Positions 10,785 to 22,151 of a DNA stretch of 64,000 nt are shown here, in pieces. The stretch comes from Blasia pusilla. Lineage: Eukaryota; Marchantiophyta; Marchantiopsida; Blasiales. The stretch covers positions 22,382,001 through 22,446,000 of the forward strand of contig CM114271.1 in the NCBI GenBank assembly GCA_050084515.1. The letters run 5' to 3'. The position numbers and the translations under genes are program-made. The notes beneath the pieces are model-generated. The model had not been told where the DNA came from. It ran no database searches and worked only from the letters and a program-made list of their open reading frames with translations. How positions within the stretch are numbered: the stretch's first letter is position 1; each line of letters starts with the position of its first letter.

Positions 10785-11864
10785 ATAGGTTAAAGCAAGC
10801 CCAAATGGGTATGGAATCAACGAATAGAGACATTCTTTCAAGAGAGGGGTCTCATCAAGAGTCCGTCAGAAGCAAATTTTTATGTCTTTTGCGAAGATGG
10901 GATGTATATGTTGATAGTCCTTTATGTGGATGATCTAATCATCACAAGAGACCACGGTAAGAAAAGAGAGGAAATGAAGGAAGTGTTGAAATCTGAGTTT
11001 TAAATATCAGATCTAGATCTTTTGCAATGCTCTGTAGGTCTGGAGGTTTGGCAACAGTCTAATTCTATTTTTCTCTCTCACCAAAAGTATGTTAGAGAAA
11101 TCTTGAAAGCATTCGAGATGATCGAGTGTAAGGTAGTGGTCTCGCCAATGGATGCAGAGTTAAACCTCTCAATGGAGGATGTTTCATCATTGGTAGATGA
11201 AAAGTTGTAAAGATATCTTGTGGGTAGTTTGATATTTTTGTGCAACAGAAGATCAGATATTAGCTTTGCTGTAGGAGTGTTGAGTAGGTTCTCAACTAAG
11301 CCTCGGGAGAATCATTGGAAGGCAAGGATGCGTGTTTTGAAGTAAATCAAAGTCACTTTCGAGTACGGCATCACCTACACAGCAGGGACAAAAATGACAG
11401 ACTTTTGTGACTCGGATTGGGCAGCAAACTTAGATTCTCGGAGATGTGTTTCCAGTTAATGTTTCTTGGTAGGATCAGATGTGATATCATGGGTCAGCTA
11501 GAAGCAACATACAATGGCTCTTTCTTCTACCGAGGCAGAGTACAAGGTGGCTTGTTATGCTTCTTGTGAAGCAGTATGGTTTAGATGGATATTGGAGGAC
11601 ATAGAAGAAGCACCAGAAAGCGCTACTGTAATGTGGTTTGACAATCAGAGTTGCATTGCAATAGCACATAATCCTGTGTTTCATACTCGTACAAAGCACA
11701 TAGAGATTCAATATCATTTTTTGTGTGAGTTGATCGAGAGAGAGGTTTTGAATTTAGTCTATTGTCCAAAAAAGGATATTCGTGCAGACCTCTTCACCAA
11801 ATCCTTGAGCCGATATCAACTTCAACGACATTTGAAGGGTCTTGGTATCGGTCCAAGACAGTAG
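10785..11864 (+). pseudogene. Ty1/Copia RT C-terminus and RNase H relic
   Basis: Conceptual translation gives the Copia reverse-transcriptase signature LYVDDLIIT (YVDD box near 10925), then KYVREILKAFEM, then RYLVGSLIF...RSDISFAVGVLSRF and the RNase H block CDSDWAANLDSRR...TMALSSTEAEYKVA...FDNQSCIAIAHNPVFHTRTK ending HIEIQYHF. In-frame stops occur after KSEF, EKL and MRVLK, so it is dead. The 5' part (gag, integrase, first half of RT) is missing and the homology starts abruptly near 10790. A purine-rich tract and an LTR-like sequence follow directly. Confidence 0.9.
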
Positions 11865-11895
11865 TCCACATGAGAGTGGATATTCAAGGAGGATG

Positions 11896-12173
11896 TGGGA
11901 TTCTCAAAATCCACTTCTCTTAGCACCATTAATCTGATCGGCCCCCTCATTTGATGGTTCTGACTTAGACGTCGAGGCAATCATAGCAATATGACGTAGG
12001 TGGTTTATGGAGTAGTGTTAATAGGATTATCTAATCCCATATTGCATTAGGGTACCCCGTACTCTGATGCAATATAGGGTTAGATAATCCTAGTAACGCA
12101 GAATGTTAGTAACTATGCAAAAAAATCTATAAATAGAAATGAAGAAAAATAGGTAGAAAATCCTAGTTTCCCA
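11896..12173 (+). repeat. Putative Copia 3' LTR
   Basis: Immediately after the RNase H frame and a purine-rich tract (CAAGGAGGATG) comes a 278-bp segment starting TGGGA and ending TCCCA, a 5-bp terminal inverted repeat as in Copia LTRs. A TATA-like TATAAATA lies at 12128-12135. Boundaries are inferred because the matching 5' LTR is absent. Confidence 0.6.
12018..12096. repeat. Imperfect inverted repeat inside the Copia LTR
   Basis: Two arms of about 36 nt (12018-12053 and 12060-12096) are reverse complements with a few mismatches and a six-base loop, giving a long hairpin just upstream of the LTR TATA box. Confidence 0.8.
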
Positions 12174-12185
12174 TATCTCTAATTT

Positions 12186-12650
12186 GGGATCTAATTTTTT
12201 AAGTCTTTCAGAAGGAACACAAGCATAACAAATACAACCAAAGACTTTCAAGCAGGACAAATTAGGTTCATTTCTTATATATGAAGACTTTGAATAGACT
12301 CTAATGATGAACTCTTGATGTTGGAGTTTGGTTGATTAAGAAGACTGTACACGCTAGAACTTTTGCCCAATATATATACACTTTAGGCATGTTCTTCTAA
12401 TTCAGTATAGTAGGTATCGCCTCAACGATATGTCAATTCTTCTACTCAACCACTCTATTTTGTTGTGAAGTGTAACAAAAAGTCACCTCTTGTTGGATGT
12501 CATTTTAATATAAGGAGTCATCTAACTTTGTTGGAAGGTACTCTCTTCCTCCATCCCTACGCAATTTGAGATTGTGTTATCTAGTATTCTTTTGTACAGT
12601 AATTCTAAATGTCTGGACATTGAGAATACTTCTACTTTGGCTTTGAGAAA
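12186..12650 (-). pseudogene. Antisense Copia integrase relic
   Basis: The minus strand, with several frameshifts, reads like the end of a Copia integrase core. I see a decayed PYTPQQN-type region, an acidic ERKNR-like stretch, NQPNSNIKSS in the position of the LNR.PT motif, and SCLKVFGC-like sequence (CPA, stop, KSLVVF) near the end. It lies opposite in strand to the RT/RNase H relic at 10785-11864, so this is a separate insertion or an inversion. Confidence 0.5.
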
Positions 12651-12651
12651 G

Positions 12652-13366
12652 TGGTTGCCCGTGTCACAGCCAATCGAGTGTTGGGCGAGGTAGCGGGTTA
12701 GCTGACACTCTGTCCAGGTTGTTTTGGGAGATCATGCGGATTTTGGGACACTTGCAGGAGCATCAATCCCGTTCTCTAACATATATTCTAGAGAATATGC
12801 CAATGTTGGGCGATTCAAGGTCCCGCGTGATGACGAGTGCACATAAGATGCGCGCATGGATCAACTTGGAAGTGTTGTTGTATGCGGCGAGTCTGGGTTC
12901 ACAAGCACATTCCCCGCGTCTTTGTTGGACTAACTTGGCATCATATTAGGTATTGCGGAGGGCGTATGCAGGAGTGGAGCAACCCTCTCACTTGTTGGTG
13001 GATTCTATTATGGATCCAGGTCATCGATCACAGGCAATACAGCACAATGATTGACCTTCGTTAACTGTGGTCAATAGGATAGGCATGCCACAGGCAGCCT
13101 TTCCCACATTGGTGAGTTTTTTTTGCTTCCTATGCATTCAAGGAGGTCGAGCCTCGCTTGGTTTGGGATGACCAGATACAATGGTTGGTGAAGTCCAACG
13201 TTGATGAGCGAGAGCAAGCGATGGGATTCCCCATAAGAGTGATGACAATACCATCACTATCAGAGGCATCACAACGTCATGTCTTGGATCAGGCGATGGA
13301 CCTGAACTGCTTGACATGGATTTTCACCTTAGGAGTAGTTGAGCATCTTCGTTTGAGATTGCGATA
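12652..13366 (+). pseudogene. Cytosine-5 methyltransferase domain, C-terminal two thirds (copy A)
   Basis: It starts in a damaged motif IV (GCPCHSQSS where copies B and C read GWPCQGQSS). It continues with RLFWEIMRIL, motif VI ILENMPMLGDSRS (ENM for ENV), SLGSQAHSPRLCWTNL, VNRIGMPQAAFPTLVSF (FPTL motif), and DEREQAMGFPIRVM near 13202-13243 followed by the last block LDQAMDLNCLTWIF. Stops and frame changes at about 12950 and 13130 inactivate it. Its value is that it preserves the C-terminal region that copy C has partly deleted. Confidence 0.8.
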
Positions 13367-14540
13367 GATTACATTTGTTGTGTTGGTGAGCCCCATGCCT
13401 ACCGAGAGGGTTGAGGTAGTGGCTGGGGACGAGATCCCAGTAGAAAAACACACCAGGGGTGATCGGGAGAGACACCCTTGGACTTCTTGGGATTTTTCGC
13501 ACGTACGCCAGGAGATGATAGCCACAACATCGAGCATGGTTTTGGGCACTGCATGTTAAGATTCGATTTTGCAATTCGCTGCATGAGAGCAGTCGAGTTT
13601 TGCTGTTCGAGACAAGGTTGCACCATAGCAACCACTGACACCCTCGTCGGAGAGTCCTACCATAGTCACGATGGAGACTTGGGAGCCAGATATGGGCCCT
13701 AAGTTGATAGGAGGAGAGCAGCGCCGGATACACCAGTTCCTTAGGAGTTATAGGAGTTGTTTTTCATTTAGCATGCATGATTTGGGTATGCTGAAGGGTC
13801 TAGGGATCCGCATTTAGTTGTCGAGTGACACGCCGATCTTCCAATGACCCCATAGGTACACTCACATGGAGAGAGCTCTGATTCAGAGTAGGAGCCATGA
13901 CTTGGTTGGAGCAGGACTAGTGGAGATGTTGCATGGAGAGTATGCATCTGCCTCTATCATGTCCGGCAGGAAGGATGTGCATTGCAACTAGACAGATAGG
14001 CGGATGTGTGGAGATTACCAACCTATCAATCGGCAAAAGAAGTCCGATAGGCATGCCATGCCCAACCATGAGGAGATCTTTGATGCAATTGGACATCCAA
14101 AGGTCTTCAATTTGTTAGATCTTTGAGCCAAATACCATCAGATGCCTATCAAAATGGAGGATTTGCAGAAGATGGCATTTTGGGGCATCGATCCTCACGG
14201 GAAGGATTGTTTGTACTAGTGGCGGTTCTTACCATTTGGGTTAAATAACGCCCCGGTTGAGTTTCAGAGGGTCATGGATAGGATCTTTGGCAAGTCTGGA
14301 TTTTGCTAGGTGTTATATTGATGGCATTGTAGTCTTGAGCGCCACGGTTGAGGAGCATGAGCGACATCTAGAGGAGGTGTTTTGACGATTGTAGTTATAT
14401 GGGCTGAAGCTTTATCTAGGCAAGTGTAAGTTCTTTTACGACATGATTGAGTTTCTAGGACATACGATATACCTGGGTGGCCTTGGTCTCTAGCAGACGA
14501 AGATAGAGGCTATTTCACGCATTCCACGCCCTACAGATGT
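13367..14540 (+). pseudogene. Linker and reverse transcriptase (copy A)
   Basis: The frame opens with METWEPD near 13672, followed by the RT N-terminal region (SHDLVGAGLVEMLHGEYASA, RRMCGDYQPINRQKKSDRHA, FWGIDPHGKDCLY, RFLPFGLNNAPVEFQRVMDR). The catalytic YxDD box at 14314-14325 reads YIDG, so the second Asp is lost. A one-base insertion just before it and several stops add to the damage. It is Ty3/Gypsy-type by the LPFGL and YIDD-type motifs. Confidence 0.85.
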
Positions 14541-15098
14541 GAGTTGAGTTCATGCATTCATGGGATTGGCAAACTTCTATCGACCATACGTCAAGGGTTT
14601 CAGTTTGATTGCAAAGCCACTAACCTTGCTGACCAAGGTGGATCAGGAGTGGCGCTGGGGGGATGAGCAAGAGAGAGCATTTCACCTGCTTAAGGATAGA
14701 TTGACGTCTGCGCCCATATTAAGGAGACCGATCAAGGGACGTCCTTTCCATTTTCATCTCGATTGGAGCATGTTCGGGCTTGGAGCCGTGCTCACCCAGC
14801 ATGACGATGATGATAGAGAGTACGCAGTGGCTTACACTAGTCGTTCGAACAACGTTGTAGAGGTAAAGTATAGCTCGTATGAGGGTGAGTGCGTGGCTGC
14901 AGTGCGGGATGTTGCACATTTCAGGTGTTATCTATTCGACAATCCCTTTACCTCATTATTGATCATCAGCCACTTAAGTGGTTGATGGAGTTCGAAAAGG
15001 TTACAGGGAAGCTTGCGAGATGGGCTCTTTTATTGCACGAGTATGACTTCAAGGTGGTACATAGACCGAAGACACTCAACCAAGATATAGATGGTTAG
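14541..15098 (+). pseudogene. RNase H (copy A)
   Basis: MGLANFYRPYVKGFSLIAKP leads into the tether and RNase H (HFHLDWSMFGLGAVLTQHDD with the first Asp, YEGECVAAV with the Glu, TLIIDHQPLKWLMEF and FKVVHRPKTLNQDIDG). The last part shifts frame near 14930. Copies B and C both lack this C-terminal RNase H block through separate deletions, so copy A shows its original extent. Confidence 0.8.
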
Positions 15099-15167
15099 AG
15101 CCGTAACCCATGCCTAAGTCAGTGAAATGCGACTGGAGCTCGTTGGCATGGTGAGAGTGATGAGGAG

Positions 15168-16378
15168 TTGGTGCCAAGATGGCACGCGTCAGCCAATTTA
15201 TGCCTGTTGGCTATGGAGAGCCAAATTGCTGAGACTTCGATGGCGAGGTCTGATGGAGAGTCTTTAGATCCAAAGGCGGGTGAGGAGATGTCAGATGGCC
15301 GAGATGTTCATGACGATGGAATAGTCTTGGAGTACCTACGTACTGGCAGCGTTGCGAGCACAATGGATGCTAGAGAGCGGGATCGGATCTTACAGCGAGC
15401 CAGACGGTTCTGGTGGGAGGGGACACATGTGTTGCGAGTTTGGGAGGATGGTAGAGTGCATGTAGTGCCTTATCCTTTGCACAGACCACATTTAGTGCAT
15501 CATGCCCACGAGGAGTTGGGTCATTTTGGAGTGAAGCGGACGTACAACTTGCTCCAAATATAGTATTGGTGGCAAAGCATGTAGACTAACGTTTAGCAAT
15601 TTTTTATCTGGTGCATGGTGTGTGATCAATCCGGGCATCGTTTAATGCTTTGATTCCACAGTTGCATCCACTTCCGATCGTGGGTTTAGGTTATAGATGG
15701 AGTTTAGATTTTGCAGCATCTTTTCCTTTGACGGAGCGCCACAGTCGTTATGTGTTGGTGATGGTCGAGCATTTCTCGAAGTGGATAGAGTTGAATGCAT
15801 TGCCTGACAAAGCAAATGAGGGAGTAGCGTATGCTTTCCTAAATCGAGTGTTTAGTCATTACGGTGCACTAGCTGAGGTGTTGTCAGACCAGGGTACAGA
15901 GTTTCACGAGGAGTTTCAGGCCTTGTGTGATCAGGCATTGATTGACCACCGCACCACTTCGCGAGATCATACAGAGACGGATGGACTAGCGGAGAGAGTT
16001 GTGCAGACGGTGAAGAGAGGATTACGCAAGTATGGCTTGTAGAGAGGTCATCTAGGAGATTGGGATCACCAATTTCCGTGGTTGGCGATGGGATACAAAT
16101 TCAACAAGCAGGCATCCTTAGCGTCTTTTTCACTGTACTTGCTACTTTATGGTCGAGAGCTAGATTTACCTACGGCCATTCGTCGAGATGTTGGTGAGGT
16201 GTTGAACCTTGATGACCTTGATGTAGGGATACAAGAATGTTCTCAGAGGGCTGAGTTGTTTCGGAGAGTGATACCCATGGCGTTTGAGAACTTGGCGATT
16301 GCGCAACATCGGGATACATTGAGGTATGCGACTATTCGGGGAGGTGATTATCGATCTACTAGCCGGAGGTTTTATTAG
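15168..16378 (+). pseudogene. DDE integrase (copy A)
   Basis: The zinc-binding part reads HLVHHAHEELGHFGVKRTYN followed by a damaged CMVCD. The core has SLDFAASFPLTERHSRYVLV (first Asp), VLSDQGTEFHEEF (second Asp intact) and a DGLAERVVQTVKRGL segment with the Glu. A C-terminal extension (FSLYLLLYGRELDLPTAIRR) follows. Stops near 15560 and 16040 break the frame. This copy retains the acidic triad best. Confidence 0.85.
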
Positions 16379-16393
16379 GGAGACTATGTCTAC

Positions 16394-16744
16394 TTGCAGC
16401 AGACGGCATCCACAACGTTGGATGTGACTGTAGGATGCACCATCTTGAAAGTGCGTGAGGTTTTGCCATCTGGTGTTCTCTTATTGGAGGGATGTGATGG
16501 TATGGTTTGGAAGGACCATGTGCATAACTTTGCGCCATGTCACCTTCCTAACATTGATAGTAGAGTTGATTCGAGCTTAGTTGTAGTTCCTACAGGCTTG
16601 CAATGTATGTTGTGTGGTTCCGCCCGTGGTGCAGCCACTATGCTAGTCTATGATGGGTGTTCGAGAGGGTGGTATATGGCATGTCTGACGCCACCTCTCA
16701 TTAGGGTTCCTCTAGGAAGATGGATGTGTCCTAGCTGTACATAG
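16394..16744 (+). pseudogene. Integrase tail and PHD finger (copy A)
   Basis: A 116-codon frame ends in the PHD pattern (CMLC, then YDGC, GWYMAC, WMCPSC). Relative to copy B, one zinc Cys is Tyr and the His is Tyr, so the finger would not fold. The sequence from 16745 to 16989 is 3' untranslated tail homologous to that of copies B and C. Confidence 0.8.
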
Positions 16745-16993
16745 AGTAGGTAGTTCTAGATTCTGACTTATGTCTGTGATATGGATGACAAGAAGACGAC
16801 TAACGATGGGGCCACATGAGCACTCGACGTTTTGGGCTCTTAGCGTCCGAAAGATGTATGTCATGGTAAGTAAGGATAGATGGTTATCTGGAGTTAGAGG
16901 GATCCAACCACCAACTATGAGGATTGATTGGAGATCTTTTGGTACTTCTTATCTCATTGTTTGAATGCCATGAGTTAGCATGGGATCGTGCGT

Positions 16994-18267
16994 TGTCGTA
17001 TAGTAAAATCAGCCAGTGTGTAAACTCCTTTCTCATTAAGTGTTAGATAGAGTTTTATTAGTATTAAGTAAATTAGTTTAGGAAAAGGAAATTCTCATGT
17101 TTAAACCTCTTTATGGTGCCTCTTTTATGCGGGCCCAAATTTAGGAAAAGAGGTAATAAAAAAAATGACTTTATAAAAGTAAAGTAGTGCGGTTGGTGCT
17201 CTAATGAAAAACAAAAGTAATCTTGGTTGGTGGCTAGGGTAGTTGGGGTAATTTGGAAAATATCAAATGGGTAAAAGAGGATATTTTGGAAGAGATAAGA
17301 GGAAATCTATTTGTGTCAAAATATGATTGGCTAAGCCTTGAGAGGAAGTCATGTTGCACAAAATAAAATTAGCCCTATTTCGTACTCATGTGGATCCCTT
17401 GTGAGTATATAAATAAAAAGGATCTTCAAGGGTTCATGACCTTCTACTTCACATCTTGAGTCTCTCGTGTCACTCTTGAGTGTATGACTTTGGGATTGCT
17501 TGCTCTTCCAATGAGAGTGGATTACCCCTCTTGGGAGAATAACTTGACATTGGTGTATTCTTCAAGAGTTTTCTAGAGTATGGTATGTGCGGAGATGAGA
17601 AACTTGTCACCTTAGATGAGTTTAGTCATACTAGAAATAGAAAATGGTTTGGCTTGTTATTTTCCCAATGAGAGTGGATTACCCCTCTTGGGAGAGCAAC
17701 TCCACCAAATCCCATTTTAGAGGAGAGTAGAAGATGTTTGTCAAATATGGATAGGGGTGGAGTACGAGTTATGCCAGATTTTCCTTTCCTTAACCCGTAC
17801 CACGTCAAGATTCTCTTTGTAGATAAGCATTGGTTCACTCGCTATCTAGTTTATCATTTTGGGAACGCGTTCATAAACCAAGTCATGCAATCTCCAACTC
17901 CGGTGATTCTTCCTATAGTTACATACAGAAGGACATGGGATTACACTTTGTATATCCTTACATAGCAATCCATGGACGTCAATAGGTCTGGTCGAGTAGG
18001 GTTTAATACTATTTGTGTTATTTTCCTTGTGTATGACATAAAATAGTTTACAGGGATTTCATAGTTAGGAATTTCGAGGTCCGATGTTACAAAGAAGTGA
18101 TCGCCTTGACACTTCCATTTGTGATACCTATCGTTAGAAAATGGAGAGTATACATAATAATTTTGTATTGAAAAAGGAGAACTACTTAGAGAGTTCACCT
18201 TGCATTGACCATGTTTGATGTAGCTAAAAGACCCACCTTTACTCGAAGAAAGGCTCTCGACACGATA
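16994..18267 (+). mobile_element. Solo LTR 1 of family G2
   Basis: It begins TGTCGTATAG, ends CTCGACACGATA (CGACA decayed to CGATA) and is 1,274 bp, like the paired LTRs at 46358-47630 and 53581-54851 in the opposite orientation. It interrupts the 3' tail of copy A, with GCGT at 16990-16993 and at 18268-18271. No internal region is present, so it is a solo LTR formed by recombination. A TATATAAA box lies at 17406-17413. Confidence 0.9.
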
Positions 18268-18345
18268 GCGTATTTGTGTGTATGTTCGTTGACAGTAATG
18301 TATGTTGTGTAGCGATGTATATGCGCACAATATGTTCCATCCCGT

Positions 18346-19617
18346 TGTCGTATAGTAAAATCAGCCAGTGTGTAAACTCCTTCCTCGTTAAGTGTTAGAT
18401 AACATTTTATTAGTATTAAGTAAATTAGCTTAGGAAAAGGAAATCCTCATGTTTAAACCTCTTTACGGTGCCTCTTTTATGCGGGCCCAACTTTAGAAAA
18501 AGAGATAATAAATAAAAGATGACTTTATAAAAGTAAAGTAGTTACTTTAATGAAAAGAAAAAATAGTCTTGGTTGGTGGCTAGGTTAGTTGGGGCAATTT
18601 GGAAAATATCAAGTGGGTAAAAGAGGATATTTTGGAAGAGATAAGAGGAAATCTACTTGTGTCAAAATGTGATTGGCTAAGCCTTGAGAGGAAGCCATGT
18701 GGCACAAGATAAGATAAGCTCTACTTCGTACTCTTGTGGATCCCTTGTGAGTATATAAAGAGGAGGGACCTTCAAGGGTTTATCACCTTCTATTCCACAT
18801 CTTGAGTCTCTCGTGTCTCTCTTGAGTGTATGGTTTTGGGATTGCTTGCTCTTCCAATGAGAGTGGATCACCCCTCTTGGAAGAGTAACTTGATCGTGGT
18901 CTATTCTTCGAGAGGTTTCTAGAGTGTGGTGTGTGTGTGTGGAGATGAGAGGTTTGTCACCTTAGAGGAGTTTAGTCATACTAAAATAGTGAATGTTTTG
19001 GCTTGTTACTTCCCCAATGAGAGTGGATTACCCCTCTTGGGAGAATAATTCCGCCAAAATCCATTCTTGAGGAGAGAAAAGAATGTCTGTCAAGCATGGA
19101 TAGGGGTGGAGCACGAGTTGTGCCCAACTTTCCTTTCCTCAATCCATACCATGTCAAGGTACTCTTTGTAGATAGACAGTGGTTCACTCGATATTTAGTT
19201 TATCACTTTGGGGAAGCGTTCATGAACCAGGTCATGCAATCTCCAACTTCGGTGATTCTTCCTATCGTCACATATGGAAGGACATGGGATTGTACTTTGT
19301 ATGTCCTTATATAGCGACCCATGGAAGTCAATAGGCTTGCTCAAGTAGGGTTTAACACTAGTTGTGCTATCTTCCTCGTGTACAAGCGTAAAATAGTTTA
19401 TAGGGATTTTATAGTTAGGAATTTCGGGGTCCGATGTTACGAAGAAGTGATCGCCTCGGCACTTCCATTTGTGATACATGTCGTGAGAGAATGGAGAGTG
19501 TACATCATAGTTTTGTATTGAAAAAGGAGAACTTCTTAGAGAGTTCACCTTGCATCGACCGCATCTATCGCAGCTAGAAGGTCCGCCCTTGCTCGGAGAA
19601 AGGCTCTCGACACGACA
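18346..19617 (+). mobile_element. Solo LTR 2 of family G2
   Basis: A second LTR of 1,272 bp starts TGTCGTATAG and ends CGACACGACA. It is flanked by CCGT at 18342-18345 and 19618-19621. It is inserted into an R3 repeat: R3-like sequence (GTTCCATCCC) precedes it and R3 (TTGGCGCTCAAAG) resumes right after it. The TATATAAA box is at 18752-18759. Confidence 0.9.
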
Positions 19618-20183
19618 CCGTTGGCGCTCAAAGTGGGGTTTGGGTTCCAAGAATCCTTGGAGACACTCCCCCTCACTAGTACTTCTAGGGATCCTCGCCC
19701 TCCCCCTAACTTTAGGGAAAGACAGTCGGGCCTCTCAATTTGGCCTTAAACCGAACTCCTCTTATAGTCATTTTTGGCCAATATCTCAAGCTCTGATGAA
19801 GTGTTTTCTAAGATCTTTGGTGCGTTGTGATCTTCTTAAAATAATATTTCCAACGCCATCTTACTTGACCCAAATACATCTTGGGACAAAAATTTATGGT
19901 CCAAAACACAATCAAAATCCCCAAACGGTAGTCGCGTTCTAAATTTGGTTCTCACCTCTTTGGCAACCAACCTTCCTAGACTCAATTCATCTAAAGTCTT
20001 GGTTCACATTTGGTCCAAGTTTCTTGATCGCGACCATAAATGCATGAAACGCACAAACTCTCTTGCGCATTTCGTCTCTTGGACTCTTCCAAGAGACATC
20101 TCCAAAGCGCAATCATTGTACCGTGAGCACACGAAACTTCTTGGCGTCTATTTGGTGTTGATTTGGTTATGAGAGTCACGACA
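19618..20183 (+). repeat. R3 LTR-like repeat, partial copy
   Basis: It matches the second half of the complete R3 copy at 35976-36978 throughout, including the CAAAGTGGGGTTTGGGTTCC segment and the terminal CACGACA. Its first few bases lie before the solo LTR at about 18331-18345, and the first half of R3 is missing. Confidence 0.85.
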
Positions 20184-22149
20184 GCCATGGAATTGGCGAC
20201 CATGGGAGTTGGACGAGCAGAGGTGTTCTGGATGGCCACCACGCTGTGTGAGCGTGGAGAGGTGACTGCCTCTCTTTTAGAGGTGATTGAGAAGAAGGTG
20301 GACTTGTCTTACGAGCAAGGGCTCGGGACATCCCCAACTTAGTCATGGCATGCTACGGCGGAAAAGTTTGTAGATATGCCAACTTGGCCATCGATAGAGT
20401 GAGCCATGATCACATCTGGTATGGTGTTGTTGGATAATTGGGAGTATTTTGCTTGGTTAGTCCCACAAGGATGATGTATCACTCGCAACGCATCCTACTT
20501 GCATTGATTTGGGAGCGTAGCCCTTCATGTTAAAGAAGGCGGCGTATTTGGAATTGGGGTTATGGAAAGGCAACATTGAGTATTGTCCCTTTTAGATACA
20601 AACCTCTATTAGGGGCAAATCACTCACATAGTGTATGACTCGACATGAGTTGGTGGTTAGACTCTAGCTAGAGCATGAGTCGGATCGATTGTGTGATTGT
20701 GCGCACGCGGGCGATTACGACACCAAAAGAGTATGATGTGTTGGTAGGGAGTACTGTGTTGTACCCCCTTAGTTTCATCCTATATTTGTGGGAGGAGACA
20801 ATTTTTGATCGATTAGCGTGCCAATCAAGTGATGAACGGATGAGCCATTGAATGGTGTAGTTTGCAAGATGTAGTGGTGGTCGACCACGTGAGGATACAA
20901 TGACCATGTTGGCAACATTCATGGGTGGTGTTAGCTAACCAAAAGAGTTGTTGGAGAGGTCATACATGCAGAGGAAATTCCCATTGTGGATAGTCCCGCG
21001 GAGAGACATGCTAGAGTGGATCTCTCTTCCCATGGTGCAGAGACCAATTTACCATTGTTGGGTACAAGCATTGAGTTGCATGGAGTACATGCGAGCTTGT
21101 GAGGCAAGCATGGAGCCGTGCCTGTTTCTTCGAGCAGAGAGAGACAATGCAAGTGACAATCGTGCTCGAGGATTGGAGACTTCATATTTTAGGGTACCAT
21201 ACATGTTGTGTGGCAGCGTTTGGAGCAAGCTATGAGAGTTTTAGATCTTTTCGGAGGGATCAACATGACGGATAACTACAGTGTTGTAATGTTGCGGGAA
21301 TGATGGCACCAATGGTGCTAGATGTGTATAGGATAGAAGATCATGTTGGGTAGATATGTGTGTGCTGTCTGGAGTTAGCGGGACCCAATTTCCAGCTAGG
21401 GAGGCAGTTGTGGGGTCTTAGTGTATATGTGTGAGTTTGTTTAATTTATGGATGGATTGATCCATGTGTTGGGAAAATCAATGGTGTGTGGTATGTATAT
21501 ATGATCAGCGATGTGGGTTATGTAGCAATGTGTATGTGTACGACACTTGTCACATCTTAGTTAGACGTAGGTAGAGTTCTATCGCGTCAATGACATAGAG
21601 GGTTAACAAGCTATTCGGGTGTAGCTTTGTTGGTAGAGATGTTGGATGAGGTTGGTGATAGATCTATTGCATTTGTGGCGATTTTCCTTGTTTGGTCTTA
21701 GTTAGTTAGGTGACCCGTTGATCGAGTCAACGGTCACCTGATAACCTCTGCACGCAGGTTACGGTTGGGATGGCCATTTTTGGGGGAAGAGCCTTTGGCT
21801 CTTCCCAAGGGTGTAAGAGAGGGAGAGATGGCTTTCCCAAGCTGTCTTTCTCATGTTGAGCCTTAGGAGCACCTCTCTTGCATGTGTGTGTATGAACTAG
21901 GGTGCTAGTGTCTAGATTCCCTCATAGCAAAGGCTGGATGTGGCTCCATATGCCAATGTAGATTCAGGAGTGGAGTTTTAAGCCGGGTGAGTTGTTTTTA
22001 CTCTGATTTTATTGTGGGTTCTCGGTGTATATGTGTGAGTTTGTTTCATTTATGGATGGATTGACATGCGTGTTGGGAAGATCGGTGTTGTATGGTGAGT
22101 AGATGTGACCAGCGATGTGGGTTGTGTAGCGATATGTATGCGCACGACA
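20184..22149 (+). mobile_element. Copy D, divergent methyltransferase-element remnant
   Basis: 20184-21237 aligns, with many stops, to the gag-protease linker of copies B and C (EVFWMATTLCERGEVTASLL, AMITSGMVLLDNWEYFAWLV). At 21232-21261 it reads AMRVLDLFGGINMT, which is methyltransferase motif I preceded by the same RVLDLFGG context as copy B. The rest of the methyltransferase through PHD is deleted and the 3' tail follows. The sequence is clearly more diverged than copies A-C and represents another subfamily. The terminal repeats are listed separately. Confidence 0.75.
21421..22149 (+). repeat. B1-A2-B2 terminal repeat block of copy D
   Basis: B1 is 21421-21545 (starts GTGTATATGTGTGAG, ends TACGACA). 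A two-base spacer CT follows, then A2 from TGTCACATC at 21548 to about 22024, then B2 at 22025-22149 (starts GTGTATATGTGTGAG, ends GCACGACA). B1 and B2 are about 125 bp and mostly identical. The layout matches the 3' end of copy B although the sequences differ. Confidence 0.8.
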
Positions 22150-22151
22150 TC

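Larger units (their letters stand above)
12652..18330 (+). mobile_element. Copy A of the methyltransferase-bearing Gypsy-like element (5' truncated)
   Basis: The homology with copies B and C begins abruptly inside methyltransferase motif IV and continues through RT, RNase H, integrase, PHD finger and the 3' tail. The tail is interrupted at 16990-18271 by a solo LTR with a GCGT duplication and resumes at 18268 to end near GCGCACAAT. Gag, protease and the front of the methyltransferase are missing. Parts are listed separately. Confidence 0.85.

Noticed and set aside
21548-22149. Ordinary 602-bp 3' LTR of copy D (A2 plus B2)
   Set aside because: Its last 125 bp are also present just before it (B1), and in copies B and C the 5' repeat lacks this part, so a simple LTR does not fit.
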